A DNA stretch of 64,000 nt, taken from the NCBI RefSeq assembly GCF_003751225.1, contig NZ_RJKE01000001.1:6076001-6140000 (forward strand), given 5' to 3'. Below, piece by piece: positions 39,100 to 46,925 of this stretch. Each line of letters begins with the position of its first letter. Within the stretch, counting starts at the first letter, position 1. This DNA is from Actinocorallia herbida. Its GTDB lineage: Bacteria > Actinomycetota > Actinomycetes > Streptosporangiales > Streptosporangiaceae. The notes under the pieces were generated by a model that saw only the letters and a list, made by a program, of their open reading frames with translations, did no database searches and had not been told where the DNA came from. Position numbers and translations under genes: made by a program.

Positions 39100-41822
39100 G
39101 CGACTGCTCCGGAGTGGAAGGAACCGAGGTAGGCCGAGGAGACCGCGGGGTCCGCCCGGATCTCCTCCGGGCTGCCAGAGGCGATGAGCCCGCCGAAGTT
39201 CAGGACGTGGACGCGGTCGCACAGGCCGAGGACCAGTCCCATGTCGTGCTCGACCAGCAGGATGGTGATGCCGCTGTCGCGGATCGCCCGGAGCCGTTCG
39301 CCCAGCCAGAGGCTCTCGGTGCTGTCGAGCCCGGCTGCGGGCTCGTCGAGCAGGAGCATCCGCGGCCGGCCGATCACGGCGCGGGCGATCGAGACGAGCT
39401 GTCGCTGCCCCTGGGACAGCGACCCCGCCGGGCGCTCCGCGAAGCCGGTCAGGCCTAGCAGGGCGAGGACCTCCCGGACCGGATCTCCGCCCGCGGTCGC
39501 GCGGCCCTGTGCGGTGAGCCCGACGGTGACGTTCTCGGCGACGCTCAGATCGTCGTAGAGTTCGATCGCCTGGAACGTCCGGCCGAGACCGGCACGGACT
39601 CGTTGGTGGGGCTTCAGTCCGCCGAGCTCGCGCCCGTCGAGCCGGACGGAGCCCTCGGCCGCGGCGAACCCGCTCACCGCGTCGATCGCGGTGGTCTTGC
39701 CCGCGCCGTTCGGGCCGATGAGGGCGGCGATCTCACCCGCGTGGACCTCAAGGCTCACCCCGTCCACCGCGGTCACGCCGCCGTACCGGACGGTGAGGCC
39801 GTCGATGACGAGCAGCGGCGCACCGATGACCGTCGGTACGGCACCACCCGGATCGACTGGTACGTCTGGGCTCGTGGGCTCATCAGGAGGAACGGCGCGC
39901 CGGGCCCGCCACCGCTCGATGGCGCCCTGCAGCTGGCTGATGATCCCCTCAGGATTCATGATCACGGTGAGGACGAGCAGGACCGCGCCGATGGCCTCGT
40001 ACCAGTGCCCGGAAGTGAAGACCTGGTTCAGCACGACGTACATCAGGCCCTCGGTGGCCAGCACCCCGGCGAACACGCCTCCGGACACCGAGGTGATCCC
40101 GGCGAGATAGGCGGTGCCGAAGAAGGCGAGGCCGGTGATCGCCGCAAAGGGGGTGTAGGTGACCGTGCCGAGCTTGTAGGCGAGCAGCGAGCCGCCGAGA
40201 CCGGCGATGAAGGCGCCGAGACCGAAGGCGATGATCTTGATCCGGACGACGTCCACCCCGGCCGCGGCGGCCGAGCGCTCGTTCGCCCGCACCGCGAGCA
40301 TCTGCGAGCCGAGGCCGCTGGTGCGCAGGCGGGCCACGCCGAGACCGACCAGGAGGAGCACGATGAGGCAGACCAGGCCGAAGGTGAACCGAGGGAAGTC
40401 CGCGCCGCCGCCCGCCGAAAGGTCGAGGCCGAGCAGGGACGGAGCCTTGACCGCGACGCCTTCCCCGACGATGTCCAGGTTGCGGAACCAGACGGCCTCC
40501 AGCGCCCCGGCGAGGGCGAAGGTGACCACCGCGGCTGTGAGGCCCCGCAGCCGCAGCGCCGGCAGGCCGATGATCACGCCCACGACGGTCGCGCAGAGGG
40601 CCGCCACCACCGGAGCGAGGGGAAAGGGCAGCCCCCAGCCGACCGTGATCGGGCCCAGAAGGAAGGCGGCCACGCCCGCGAGAGGGAGCTGCGCGAGCGA
40701 GACCTGCCCGGCGTATCCCGTCACGACCACGCTGGAAAGGGCGATGATCCCGTAGATGAACGTGGCGATCAGGCCGCCTCGCAGATCACCGCTCAGGACG
40801 ACGAGGCCGGCGACCCCGCAAGCCGCCGAAAGGACTGTCGGCAACAGGAGTCCTTGCGGGCGCGGCGCCCGGCCGAGGTTCGCCGTGATGACGGCGCCCC
40901 GTCCGGGCAGAGGTGCGGCCCGGACGACCAGCACCACGAGGATCAGGACGAGCGGCACGAGTTCGGGCAGGCCCGCGCTCGGCAGCCATGCGTGCAGGCT
41001 CGGCAGGAACTGGGCCTCCGACTGGAGCATGCCGATGCCCAGGCCGGTGGCGACGGCCACGAGAATGCTCGTGAATCCCCCGGCGATGGCCGCGGCGAGC
41101 GCCGGCGCGAGGAACATCGTGTAGGCCACGGGGGTCAGCGGAACGATCGGCGCGATCAGGATGCCGCCGAGACCGGCGACGGCGGAACTGATCATCCAGT
41201 TGTAGGCCGACACCCGGTCCGGGGATACGCCGCTGACGTACGCGCCCTTCTCGCTCTCCGCGACGGCTTTCGTGGCGCGGCCCAGACGGGTGTGGCGAAA
41301 GACCGCGGCGACCAGGACGGCGACGGCGACGATGGCCGCGGCGAGGTAGACGCGATCCCTCGGCACCGACACCGAGCCCGTTTGCCAGACACCGGTCGGG
41401 AAGACCGCCTCGACCGTGACGGCCTCGGTACCCATGCGGGCGGCCATCAGCGCCGTCAGGAACAGCGAGACGCCCAGTGCGGCGACCGCCTTGCCCACAG
41501 GGGGCGCATTGCGCAGCGGCCGGAAGATGAGCAGGTGGAGGACGAGGCCGAGCGCGGCGGCCACGAGAACGGAGGCGATCAGGGCGGGCCAGAAGTCCCA
41601 GGGGGCGCCGAGGTGGATCGTCTTCGGTGTTCCGGGAATCGGGCTGAGCAGCTCGCCCTGCCGCAGCATCGCGTAGGTGTAGGCCGTGACCAGGGCGATG
41701 CCGCCGGTCGCGAAGTTGACCACGCCTGAACTGCGGTAAGTGAGCACCAGGGCAACGGCAAGGGCCGCGAAAACGGCGCCGTTGCCGAGGCCGAGCAGCA
41801 GGAAGGTGAGGTGCTGGGTCAC
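39096..41822 (-). CDS. fused LivH-LivM-LivG ABC transporter protein
   Basis: A 908-residue protein combining three subunits usually encoded separately. Residues 1 to about 300 are a LivH permease (LLGLGNGAVFAALAVALVLT, then GVSPDRVSAYNWMISSAVAG). Residues about 325-640 are a LivM permease (YGIIALSSVVVTGYAGQVSL, VRANERSAAAAGVDVVRIKI). Residues about 665-908 are a LivG ATPase with Walker A ALIGPNGAGKTT, signature SLSQGQRQLVSIARA and Walker B MLLLDEPAAGLDS. LivM-LivG fusions are known; adding LivH is less usual. The gene lies 52 bases after the P450 gene on the same strand. Confidence 0.93.
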   Translation of the reverse strand: MTQHLTFLLLGLGNGAVFAALAVALVLTYRSSGVVNFATGGIALVTAYTYAMLRQGELLSPIPGTPKTIHLGAPWDFWPALIASVLVAAALGLVLHLLIFRPLRNAPPVGKAVAALGVSLFLTALMAARMGTEAVTVEAVFPTGVWQTGSVSVPRDRVYLAAAIVAVAVLVAAVFRHTRLGRATKAVAESEKGAYVSGVSPDRVSAYNWMISSAVAGLGGILIAPIVPLTPVAYTMFLAPALAAAIAGGFTSILVAVATGLGIGMLQSEAQFLPSLHAWLPSAGLPELVPLVLILVVLVVRAAPLPGRGAVITANLGRAPRPQGLLLPTVLSAACGVAGLVVLSGDLRGGLIATFIYGIIALSSVVVTGYAGQVSLAQLPLAGVAAFLLGPITVGWGLPFPLAPVVAALCATVVGVIIGLPALRLRGLTAAVVTFALAGALEAVWFRNLDIVGEGVAVKAPSLLGLDLSAGGGADFPRFTFGLVCLIVLLLVGLGVARLRTSGLGSQMLAVRANERSAAAAGVDVVRIKIIAFGLGAFIAGLGGSLLAYKLGTVTYTPFAAITGLAFFGTAYLAGITSVSGGVFAGVLATEGLMYVVLNQVFTSGHWYEAIGAVLLVLTVIMNPEGIISQLQGAIERWRARRAVPPDEPTSPDVPVDPGGAVPTVIGAPLLVIDGLTVRYGGVTAVDGVSLEVHAGEIAALIGPNGAGKTTAIDAVSGFAAAEGSVRLDGRELGGLKPHQRVRAGLGRTFQAIELYDDLSVAENVTVGLTAQGRATAGGDPVREVLALLGLTGFAERPAGSLSQGQRQLVSIARAVIGRPRMLLLDEPAAGLDSTESLWLGERLRAIRDSGITILLVEHDMGLVLGLCDRVHVLNFGGLIASGSPEEIRADPAVSSAYLGSFHSGAVA

Positions 41823-41874
41823 GTCGGCTCCACGCGGACGCGGGACCGGGGACGCGGACTCGTGCGGCGCACCG

Positions 41875-43062
41875 TCAGACCGAGGCCGGGGGGAACACGA
41901 GGGTGAGCTCTTCGAGGCTCAGCAGCGGCGTGGGCCAGACCATCCGCGGCTCGACGTCGTCATTGAGGGAGAAGGAGGGAACGAGCTTGAGCCACTCCTC
42001 CAGGACCAGCCGCATTTCCGCGCGGGCGAGGTGCGAGCCCAGGCAGCGGTGCGGGCCTCCGCCGAACGCCCAGTGCCGCTCTCCGCGGCCGAGGACGATC
42101 TCGTCCGGGTCCTTGTGCAGGCCCGGGTCCCGGTTCGCGGCGCCCAGGCAGACCGTCATCCGGCTCCCGGCGGGGACGGTGACGCCCTCGACCACGGTGT
42201 CGCGGGTGACGACGCGCGGCGGGAAGGGGGCGACCGGATTGAGGCGCAGGCTCTCCTCGATGAAGTCCGGGATCAGCTTCGGATCGGCGACGAGGCGGGC
42301 CTGCAGCTCCGGCTGCTGTGCGAGGGTCGCGAACATGAACATCAGGCTCTGCGTCACGGTGTCCAGGCCCGCCTGGATCATGAGGATGGACAGGCCGAGC
42401 AGTTCCTCGTCGGTGAGCGCCTCGGGCGAGGTGTCATTGACGACGGCGGTGAGCAGGTCGTCGTTGGAGGTGTCACCCTTGCGTTCCTGGATCTTGGTGA
42501 CGAGGTAGCTCATCAGGTCGATGCCGGCTTCGGCGTCCCCGCCTTCCAGGCCGCGGACGTCGGTCGACTTGATGATGCGGTCCTTCCACTCGATCAGCTG
42601 GTCGCGGTCGGACAGCGGCAGCCCGAACAGCTCGAGGAAGACCTGGGTCGGGAAGGGGACCGCCAGGCCCCCGAAGACATCGGCCTCCCCCGCGGCGGCG
42701 AGCGGCGCGATGAGCTCGCGCACCTGCTCGCGCAGCCCGCCGTACATCTTCGACACGACGCCCGGACTGAAGAAGGGGGCGAGGATCCGGCGGAACCTGA
42801 CGTGCTCCGGCGGGTCGAACATGAGGGGCGGCTGCGGCACCGGGCTCTGCAGGATGTCGTAGGCGTGCACCGACGAGAACAGCTCGTAGTTCTGCAGGAC
42901 GTACTGGACGGCGCTGTCACTCGTCGCCATGAACGCCTCGTTCACGTCGGCGACCGGACCCGCCTCCACGAGGGTCCGCCAGCCTGCGGCCCGTCCCTCC
43001 TCCGTCTGCATCGGCAGCTCTGCCAGGTTGACGGACTTCACAGGGCACTGCGGCTCGGTCAT
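41875..43062 (-). CDS. cytochrome P450 (island P450 1)
   Basis: A soluble bacterial P450 of 395 residues. The heme loop is FGGGPHRCLGSHLARAE with the thiolate Cys, the K-helix ExxR is EESLRL, and the I-helix shows IQAGLDTVTQS with the acid-alcohol pair. PPEHVRFRRILAPFFSP is the C-helix. It belongs to the CYP families that hydroxylate small terpenoid or aromatic molecules. ATG 43062 follows AAGGAG; a longer frame to 43119 crosses the operator. Ferredoxin and reductase genes diverge from it, and the Liv transporter genes follow. Confidence 0.93.
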   Translation of the reverse strand: MTEPQCPVKSVNLAELPMQTEEGRAAGWRTLVEAGPVADVNEAFMATSDSAVQYVLQNYELFSSVHAYDILQSPVPQPPLMFDPPEHVRFRRILAPFFSPGVVSKMYGGLREQVRELIAPLAAAGEADVFGGLAVPFPTQVFLELFGLPLSDRDQLIEWKDRIIKSTDVRGLEGGDAEAGIDLMSYLVTKIQERKGDTSNDDLLTAVVNDTSPEALTDEELLGLSILMIQAGLDTVTQSLMFMFATLAQQPELQARLVADPKLIPDFIEESLRLNPVAPFPPRVVTRDTVVEGVTVPAGSRMTVCLGAANRDPGLHKDPDEIVLGRGERHWAFGGGPHRCLGSHLARAEMRLVLEEWLKLVPSFSLNDDVEPRMVWPTPLLSLEELTLVFPPASV

Positions 43063-43102
43063 CGAGAACTCCTTGGCGGGCTTGTTCCTCACGAACAGCG
43101 TC

Positions 43103-43139
43103 TGATACACATTAAACACATATTAGTCGATGTGTATCA
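43103..43139. promoter_or_regulatory. 10-bp perfect inverted repeat between P450 and ferredoxin genes
   Basis: TGATACACAT at 43103-43112 and ATGTGTATCA at 43130-43139 with a 17-base AT-rich spacer. It lies in the divergent promoter and probably binds the regulator of the P450 system. Confidence 0.6.
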
Positions 43140-43157
43140 ATACCTTGGAGAGGCTCC

Positions 43158-43349
43158 GTGAGACTGGAGATCGACCCCGCCCTCTGCCAGGGCCACGCAC
43201 GCTGCGCGGCCGTCGCCCCCGAGCTCTTCGAGCTCGACGACGACGGCTACATCGCCGGCCGAGGGCGCGAGTTCGACCCGGCACTGGAGGAGGCCGCCCG
43301 CAAGGGCGCGCGAGCCTGTCCCGAGAAGGTCATCACCGTCTTCGAGTGA
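43158..43349 (+). CDS. single-cluster ferredoxin, P450 redox partner
   Basis: A 63-residue [3Fe-4S] or [4Fe-4S] ferredoxin of the actinobacterial P450 type. The cluster motif is CQGHARC (residues 10-16), with His in the middle ligand position, and a C-terminal CP (RACPEKVITVFE). GTG 43158 is preceded by GGAGAGG. It diverges from the P450 gene and is followed 80 bases later by a ferredoxin reductase, so the three form a complete electron chain. Confidence 0.9.
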   Translation: MRLEIDPALCQGHARCAAVAPELFELDDDGYIAGRGREFDPALEEAARKGARACPEKVITVFE

Positions 43350-43428
43350 CTTCTCAGGCCTCCCGAGCAGGATAATTAAACACAAGTCGGAGAATATGTT
43401 CAGCACAGGCGAAAGCGAGGGAGAGAAC

Positions 43429-44688
43429 GTGACCGAGACGTTCGTCGTCATCGGCGGTGGTGTCGGCGGCGGGACCGCGGCGCTGGCACTGCGCACGGAG
43501 GGCTTCAAGGGACGCGTCGTCGTGCTCTGCGACGAACCGCGCCTCCCCTACTCCAAACCGCCCCTCAGCAAGGGCGTCCTACGCGGCGAGGAGGACCCCG
43601 GACGCACCGCGCTGCGGCCACCGGCCTGGTACGACAAGAAGGACATCGAGGTGAGGACCGGCGTCGCAGCCACCGCGCTCGACGTCGCGGCCAAGACCAT
43701 CGCCCTGTCCACAGGGGAACGGCTCACCTACGACAAGGTGCTCATCGCGACGGGCGGCCGGCCGCGTGCCCTGCCCGGCACCGAGGGACTTCCCGGTGTC
43801 CACACGCTCCGCAACCTCGAGGACTCGCAGGCGATCTCCGCACGGCTCCGGCCCGGCGCCCGCGTGATCATCATCGGCGGCGGATTCATCGGCGGTGAGG
43901 TCGCCGCGAGCGCCATCACGCTGGGCTGCTCGGTCACCGTGCTGGAAGGTCAGCGCACCCCTCTCGAACGGCTGCTGCCGCCTGCCCTCGCCGGCCTCTA
44001 CATGCGCCTGCACACCGAGCGCGGCGTCGACTTCCGCACGGGCGTCACCGTCTCTTCGATCGAGCACGGGCCTGACGGGCTCCTGGCCCGCACCTCCGGG
44101 GGTGCGGAGCACCTGGCCGACGTCATCGTCGTGGGCATCGGGATGGTCCCCGCCGACGAACTCGCCCGCGCTGCGGGGATCGAGGTCACCGACGGAATCG
44201 TGGTGGACGGGCGATGCCGAACGTCGGTGCCCGATGTGTTCGCCATCGGCGACGTCGCCAACGCGCCGCAACCCCATCTCGGCGGGCGCATGCGCGTCGA
44301 GCACTGGCAGAACGCCCAGCATCAGGCCAAGGTCGCCGCGAAGAACATGGCCGGCGGCAGCGCGGAGTTCGCCGAGGTCCCCTGGGTGTGGTCCGACCAG
44401 TACGACCTGACCATCCAGATCACCGGCAAGCCGGAGCCGACCGACGAGGTCAACTTGCGCGGCGACGTCGAAGGCTGGGCCTTCTCCGCGTTGCTCACCC
44501 GCGAAGGGCGTCCGGTCGGATGCGTCGCCTTCAACCGCGCCGACGACGTCCGGGCCGTGCGCCGCATCATGACCGATCGCCTGCCCGTACCGATCGCCCG
44601 GCTCATCGACCCCGCCGAGGATCTCGCAGAACTGGCGAAGGCGTACTCCCCCGCCGCTCCAGAAGGAGCGGCGAAGGAGTACGCCTGA
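43429..44688 (+). CDS. FAD-dependent ferredoxin reductase
   Basis: A 419-residue NAD(P)H-ferredoxin reductase of the rubredoxin/putidaredoxin reductase type. FVVIGGGVGGGTAALALRTE is the FAD dinucleotide site, RVIIIGGGFIGGEVAASAI the NAD site, and DVFAIGDVANAPQPHLGGR the second FAD motif. GTG 43429 follows GAGGGAGAG; ATG 43396 would also be in frame but has no ribosome site. The end of the coding region folds into a terminator-like hairpin. It should pass electrons to the upstream ferredoxin, and perhaps to the Rieske oxygenase, which has no reductase of its own here. Confidence 0.92.
   Translation: MTETFVVIGGGVGGGTAALALRTEGFKGRVVVLCDEPRLPYSKPPLSKGVLRGEEDPGRTALRPPAWYDKKDIEVRTGVAATALDVAAKTIALSTGERLTYDKVLIATGGRPRALPGTEGLPGVHTLRNLEDSQAISARLRPGARVIIIGGGFIGGEVAASAITLGCSVTVLEGQRTPLERLLPPALAGLYMRLHTERGVDFRTGVTVSSIEHGPDGLLARTSGGAEHLADVIVVGIGMVPADELARAAGIEVTDGIVVDGRCRTSVPDVFAIGDVANAPQPHLGGRMRVEHWQNAQHQAKVAAKNMAGGSAEFAEVPWVWSDQYDLTIQITGKPEPTDEVNLRGDVEGWAFSALLTREGRPVGCVAFNRADDVRAVRRIMTDRLPVPIARLIDPAEDLAELAKAYSPAAPEGAAKEYA
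44641..44684 (+). terminator. hairpin at the 3' end of the reductase coding region
   Basis: GCGTACTCC at 44641-44649 pairs with 44676-44684, and CGCCGCTCC at 44652-44660 with 44665-44673, over an AGAA loop with a two-by-two internal mismatch. The hairpin lies within the last 16 codons, the stop being at 44686-44688. Confidence 0.6.
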
Positions 44689-44711
44689 GCAGAGGACGAC
44701 AGGCGGCAGGG

Positions 44712-45914
44712 TCAAAGGCGCTCGATGATGAGCGCGTTGGCCATGCCGCCGTTCTCGCACATGGTCTGCAGACCGTACCGGCCCCCGGAAGCCTCCAGGG
44801 CGCCGAGCATCGTGGTCGTGAGACGGGCCCCGGAGGCGCCCAGCGGATGGCCGAGCGCGATCGCGCCCCCGGACGGGTTGAGCCGATCCCCGTCGAAGCC
44901 GAAATGGCGCTGCCAGGCGAGCGGGACGCTGGCGAACGCCTCGTTCACCTCGACATGGTCGATGTCCTCAAGGCTCAGCTTCGCCCGCGCCAGCACCTTC
45001 TCGGTCGCGGGGATGGGACCGGTCAGCATCATCACCGGATCCGAGCCGCAGACCGCGGTCGCCACGATCCGCGCCCGCGGCCGCAGCCCGAGGCGTCCGG
45101 CCAGTTCTTCGCTCATGAGGAGCAGCGCGGCCGCACCGTCGGTGATCTGCGAGGAGTTCCCCGCCGTGACCGACCAGGTGATCTCCGGATGCCGGCCCAG
45201 CGCCGCGGCGTCGGTGAAGGACGGGCGCAGCGCCGCCAGCGCCTCGACGGTCGTGCCGGGACGGATGGTCTCGTCCGAGGCGACCGCGCGGGCCTCCCCG
45301 TCGGCGCCGGGCGCAGTCACCGGAACGATCTCACGGGCCATGACGGCCGCGGCCGCCGCGGCCCGCGCGTGTGAGCGCGCCGCGTACTCGTCCATCTCCT
45401 CCCGGGAGATCCCGTAACGCGCGGCGACGAGCTCGGCGGCGACGCCCTGGCCTATCAGGCCCGGGGCGTAGCGCTCGGCGACTCCTGCACCGAAGACGTC
45501 CGCGTCCAGACGGGCCGAGCCCATCGGCACCCGGCTCATCGACTCAACGCCGCCCGCCACGACGGCGCCGTAGGCGCCGGCGATGATCCCGTGCGCGCCG
45601 AACTCGATCGCCTGCTGGCCGGACCCGCACCGGCGGTCGATCGTGACGCCCGGGACGCAGTCCGGCAGGCCCGCGCCCAGCCAGGCGAGCCGCCCGGGCG
45701 TGAAGGCCTGCTCCGCCGCCTGCGAGACGCAGCCGATGATCACGTCCTCGACCAGATCCGGGTCGATGCCGCTGCGGTCGACGAGCCCCCGCAGCACCTG
45801 CGCGAGCAGATCGACCGGGTGCAGCTCCGACAGCGAGCCGCCTGGCCGCTCCCCCTTGGCCATGCGGCCGCGGCCGAGCGGGGACCGGACGGCCTCGACG
45901 ATGACGGCGCTCAT
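44712..45914 (-). CDS. acetyl-CoA acetyltransferase (thiolase)
   Basis: True thiolase of 400 residues: nucleophile Cys in IDRRCGSGQQAIEFG, VVAGGVESMSRVPMGS, the NEAFASVPLAW and GGAIALGHPLGASGAR blocks with the His, and the second Cys in TMCENGGMANALI. It would release acetyl- or propionyl-CoA from a beta-ketoacyl-CoA. It is the last gene of a seven-gene operon starting at 50780, and its ATG overlaps the SDR stop (ATGA). Confidence 0.94.
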   Translation of the reverse strand: MSAVIVEAVRSPLGRGRMAKGERPGGSLSELHPVDLLAQVLRGLVDRSGIDPDLVEDVIIGCVSQAAEQAFTPGRLAWLGAGLPDCVPGVTIDRRCGSGQQAIEFGAHGIIAGAYGAVVAGGVESMSRVPMGSARLDADVFGAGVAERYAPGLIGQGVAAELVAARYGISREEMDEYAARSHARAAAAAAVMAREIVPVTAPGADGEARAVASDETIRPGTTVEALAALRPSFTDAAALGRHPEITWSVTAGNSSQITDGAAALLLMSEELAGRLGLRPRARIVATAVCGSDPVMMLTGPIPATEKVLARAKLSLEDIDHVEVNEAFASVPLAWQRHFGFDGDRLNPSGGAIALGHPLGASGARLTTTMLGALEASGGRYGLQTMCENGGMANALIIERL

Positions 45915-46714
45915 GTGGCCGGAGTCCCGGCGAGCGCCTGCGCGCGCAGCCGCGCGCAGATCTCCGGATTGCCCAGGATCTCCTCGACCTCGGTGCTGTC
46001 CGCGGCCAGCCGCCAGAAGGCGTCGGCCACCTCGCCGGAGGTCACATGCGCGGCCAGATCCTCATGGAAGGCGCGGTACTCGTCCCAGGCGCGGTCGCCC
46101 GGCCTGCGGGCCGTGGCGGCGAGCGACTTGCTGCGCTCGGAGTCGCCCTCCACCACCAGGCCGGCGATCGTGACGACGCCGACGGAGACGCCCTCGGCGT
46201 GCACATCGACGAACAGGCTCTGCGCGTAGTTGCGGAGCGCGGCGCACGCCATCGCGTAGTTCGCGCTGAACAGCACGGGTTCCACGGCCGACATCGGGAC
46301 GCAGAAGAGGAGCGCGCCTTCACGGCGCTCCAGCAGCTCGGGAAGGACGAACTCGACCGCCGCGACCGCGGCGGTCACCAGGTCGAGCATGATCGAGGTG
46401 TTCTTGACGGTGAAGTCGCGGGGGGCGACCATCGTCCCGGACGTCGCCGGGGGGCCGAAGTAGAGCGCGTCGATCCGGCCGAAGCGCTTCTTGATCTCCG
46501 TCAGGGTCGCGGCCAGCGCCGCCCGGTCGGTCACGTCGGTCGGGAATGCCGCCGCTTCGACGCCCTCGGCGCCGAGCCGGTCCACGAACCCGCTGAGCCG
46601 CTCGGCCTGCCGGGCAACGAGGGCGATCCGGTATCCCTCGCCGCCCCACCGCCGGGCCACGGCCAGACCGATGCCCGGTCCCGCTCCGATGACGACCATC
46701 GTCTTGGTGCTCAT
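45911..46714 (-). CDS. SDR-like protein with the catalytic Lys replaced
   Basis: A 267-residue Rossmann protein beginning TMVVIGAGPGIGLAVARRWG. The usual YxxxK is YAMAC (Tyr153, Cys157), and NNAG is YFGPPA, so the catalytic triad is incomplete. It aligns with the protein at 32043 (shared GAGPG-GLA and ALRN blocks), which has lost both residues. The place in the operon between ferredoxin and thiolase suggests a real role, perhaps binding an acyl-CoA or NAD(P)H intermediate. It starts ten bases after the ferredoxin stop. Confidence 0.87.
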   Translation of the reverse strand: MSTKTMVVIGAGPGIGLAVARRWGGEGYRIALVARQAERLSGFVDRLGAEGVEAAAFPTDVTDRAALAATLTEIKKRFGRIDALYFGPPATSGTMVAPRDFTVKNTSIMLDLVTAAVAAVEFVLPELLERREGALLFCVPMSAVEPVLFSANYAMACAALRNYAQSLFVDVHAEGVSVGVVTIAGLVVEGDSERSKSLAATARRPGDRAWDEYRAFHEDLAAHVTSGEVADAFWRLAADSTEVEEILGNPEICARLRAQALAGTPAT

Positions 46715-46724
46715 GGCGTTCCTC

Positions 46725-46925
46725 TCAAGCCTGCTGGAAGGTGATGACGACTTCGGGGCAGGCGTCCGCGGCCTCGATCGCCGCCTGTGCCTCCTCCTCA
46801 GAAACGGTGTCGCCCTCGACGAAGACGAACCCCTGGGCGTCCAGTTTGAACACCGAGGGGCAGATCTCGGCGCAGATGCCGTATCCGCAGCACTTCTCGG
46901 AGTCGATCAGCACCTTCATGGTCAT
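46725..46925 (-). CDS. small ferredoxin in the ring-cleavage operon
   Basis: A 66-residue ferredoxin: KCCGYGICAEIC at residues 11-22 and DACPEVVITF near the end. Cys12, Cys18 and the last Cys match the three ligands of [3Fe-4S] P450-type ferredoxins; Tyr15 fills the variable position, and extra Cys13 and Cys22 are unusual and could complete a [4Fe-4S] cluster. ATG 46925 overlaps the ligase stop (ATGA). Likely partners are a P450 or the Rieske oxygenase of the island. Confidence 0.9.
   Translation of the reverse strand: MTMKVLIDSEKCCGYGICAEICPSVFKLDAQGFVFVEGDTVSEEEAQAAIEAADACPEVVITFQQA

Noticed and set aside
39603-41729. Long open frame opposite the fused Liv transporter gene
   Set aside because: Same reason: the opposite strand encodes unmistakable permease and ATPase motifs and this frame shows only charged repeats.
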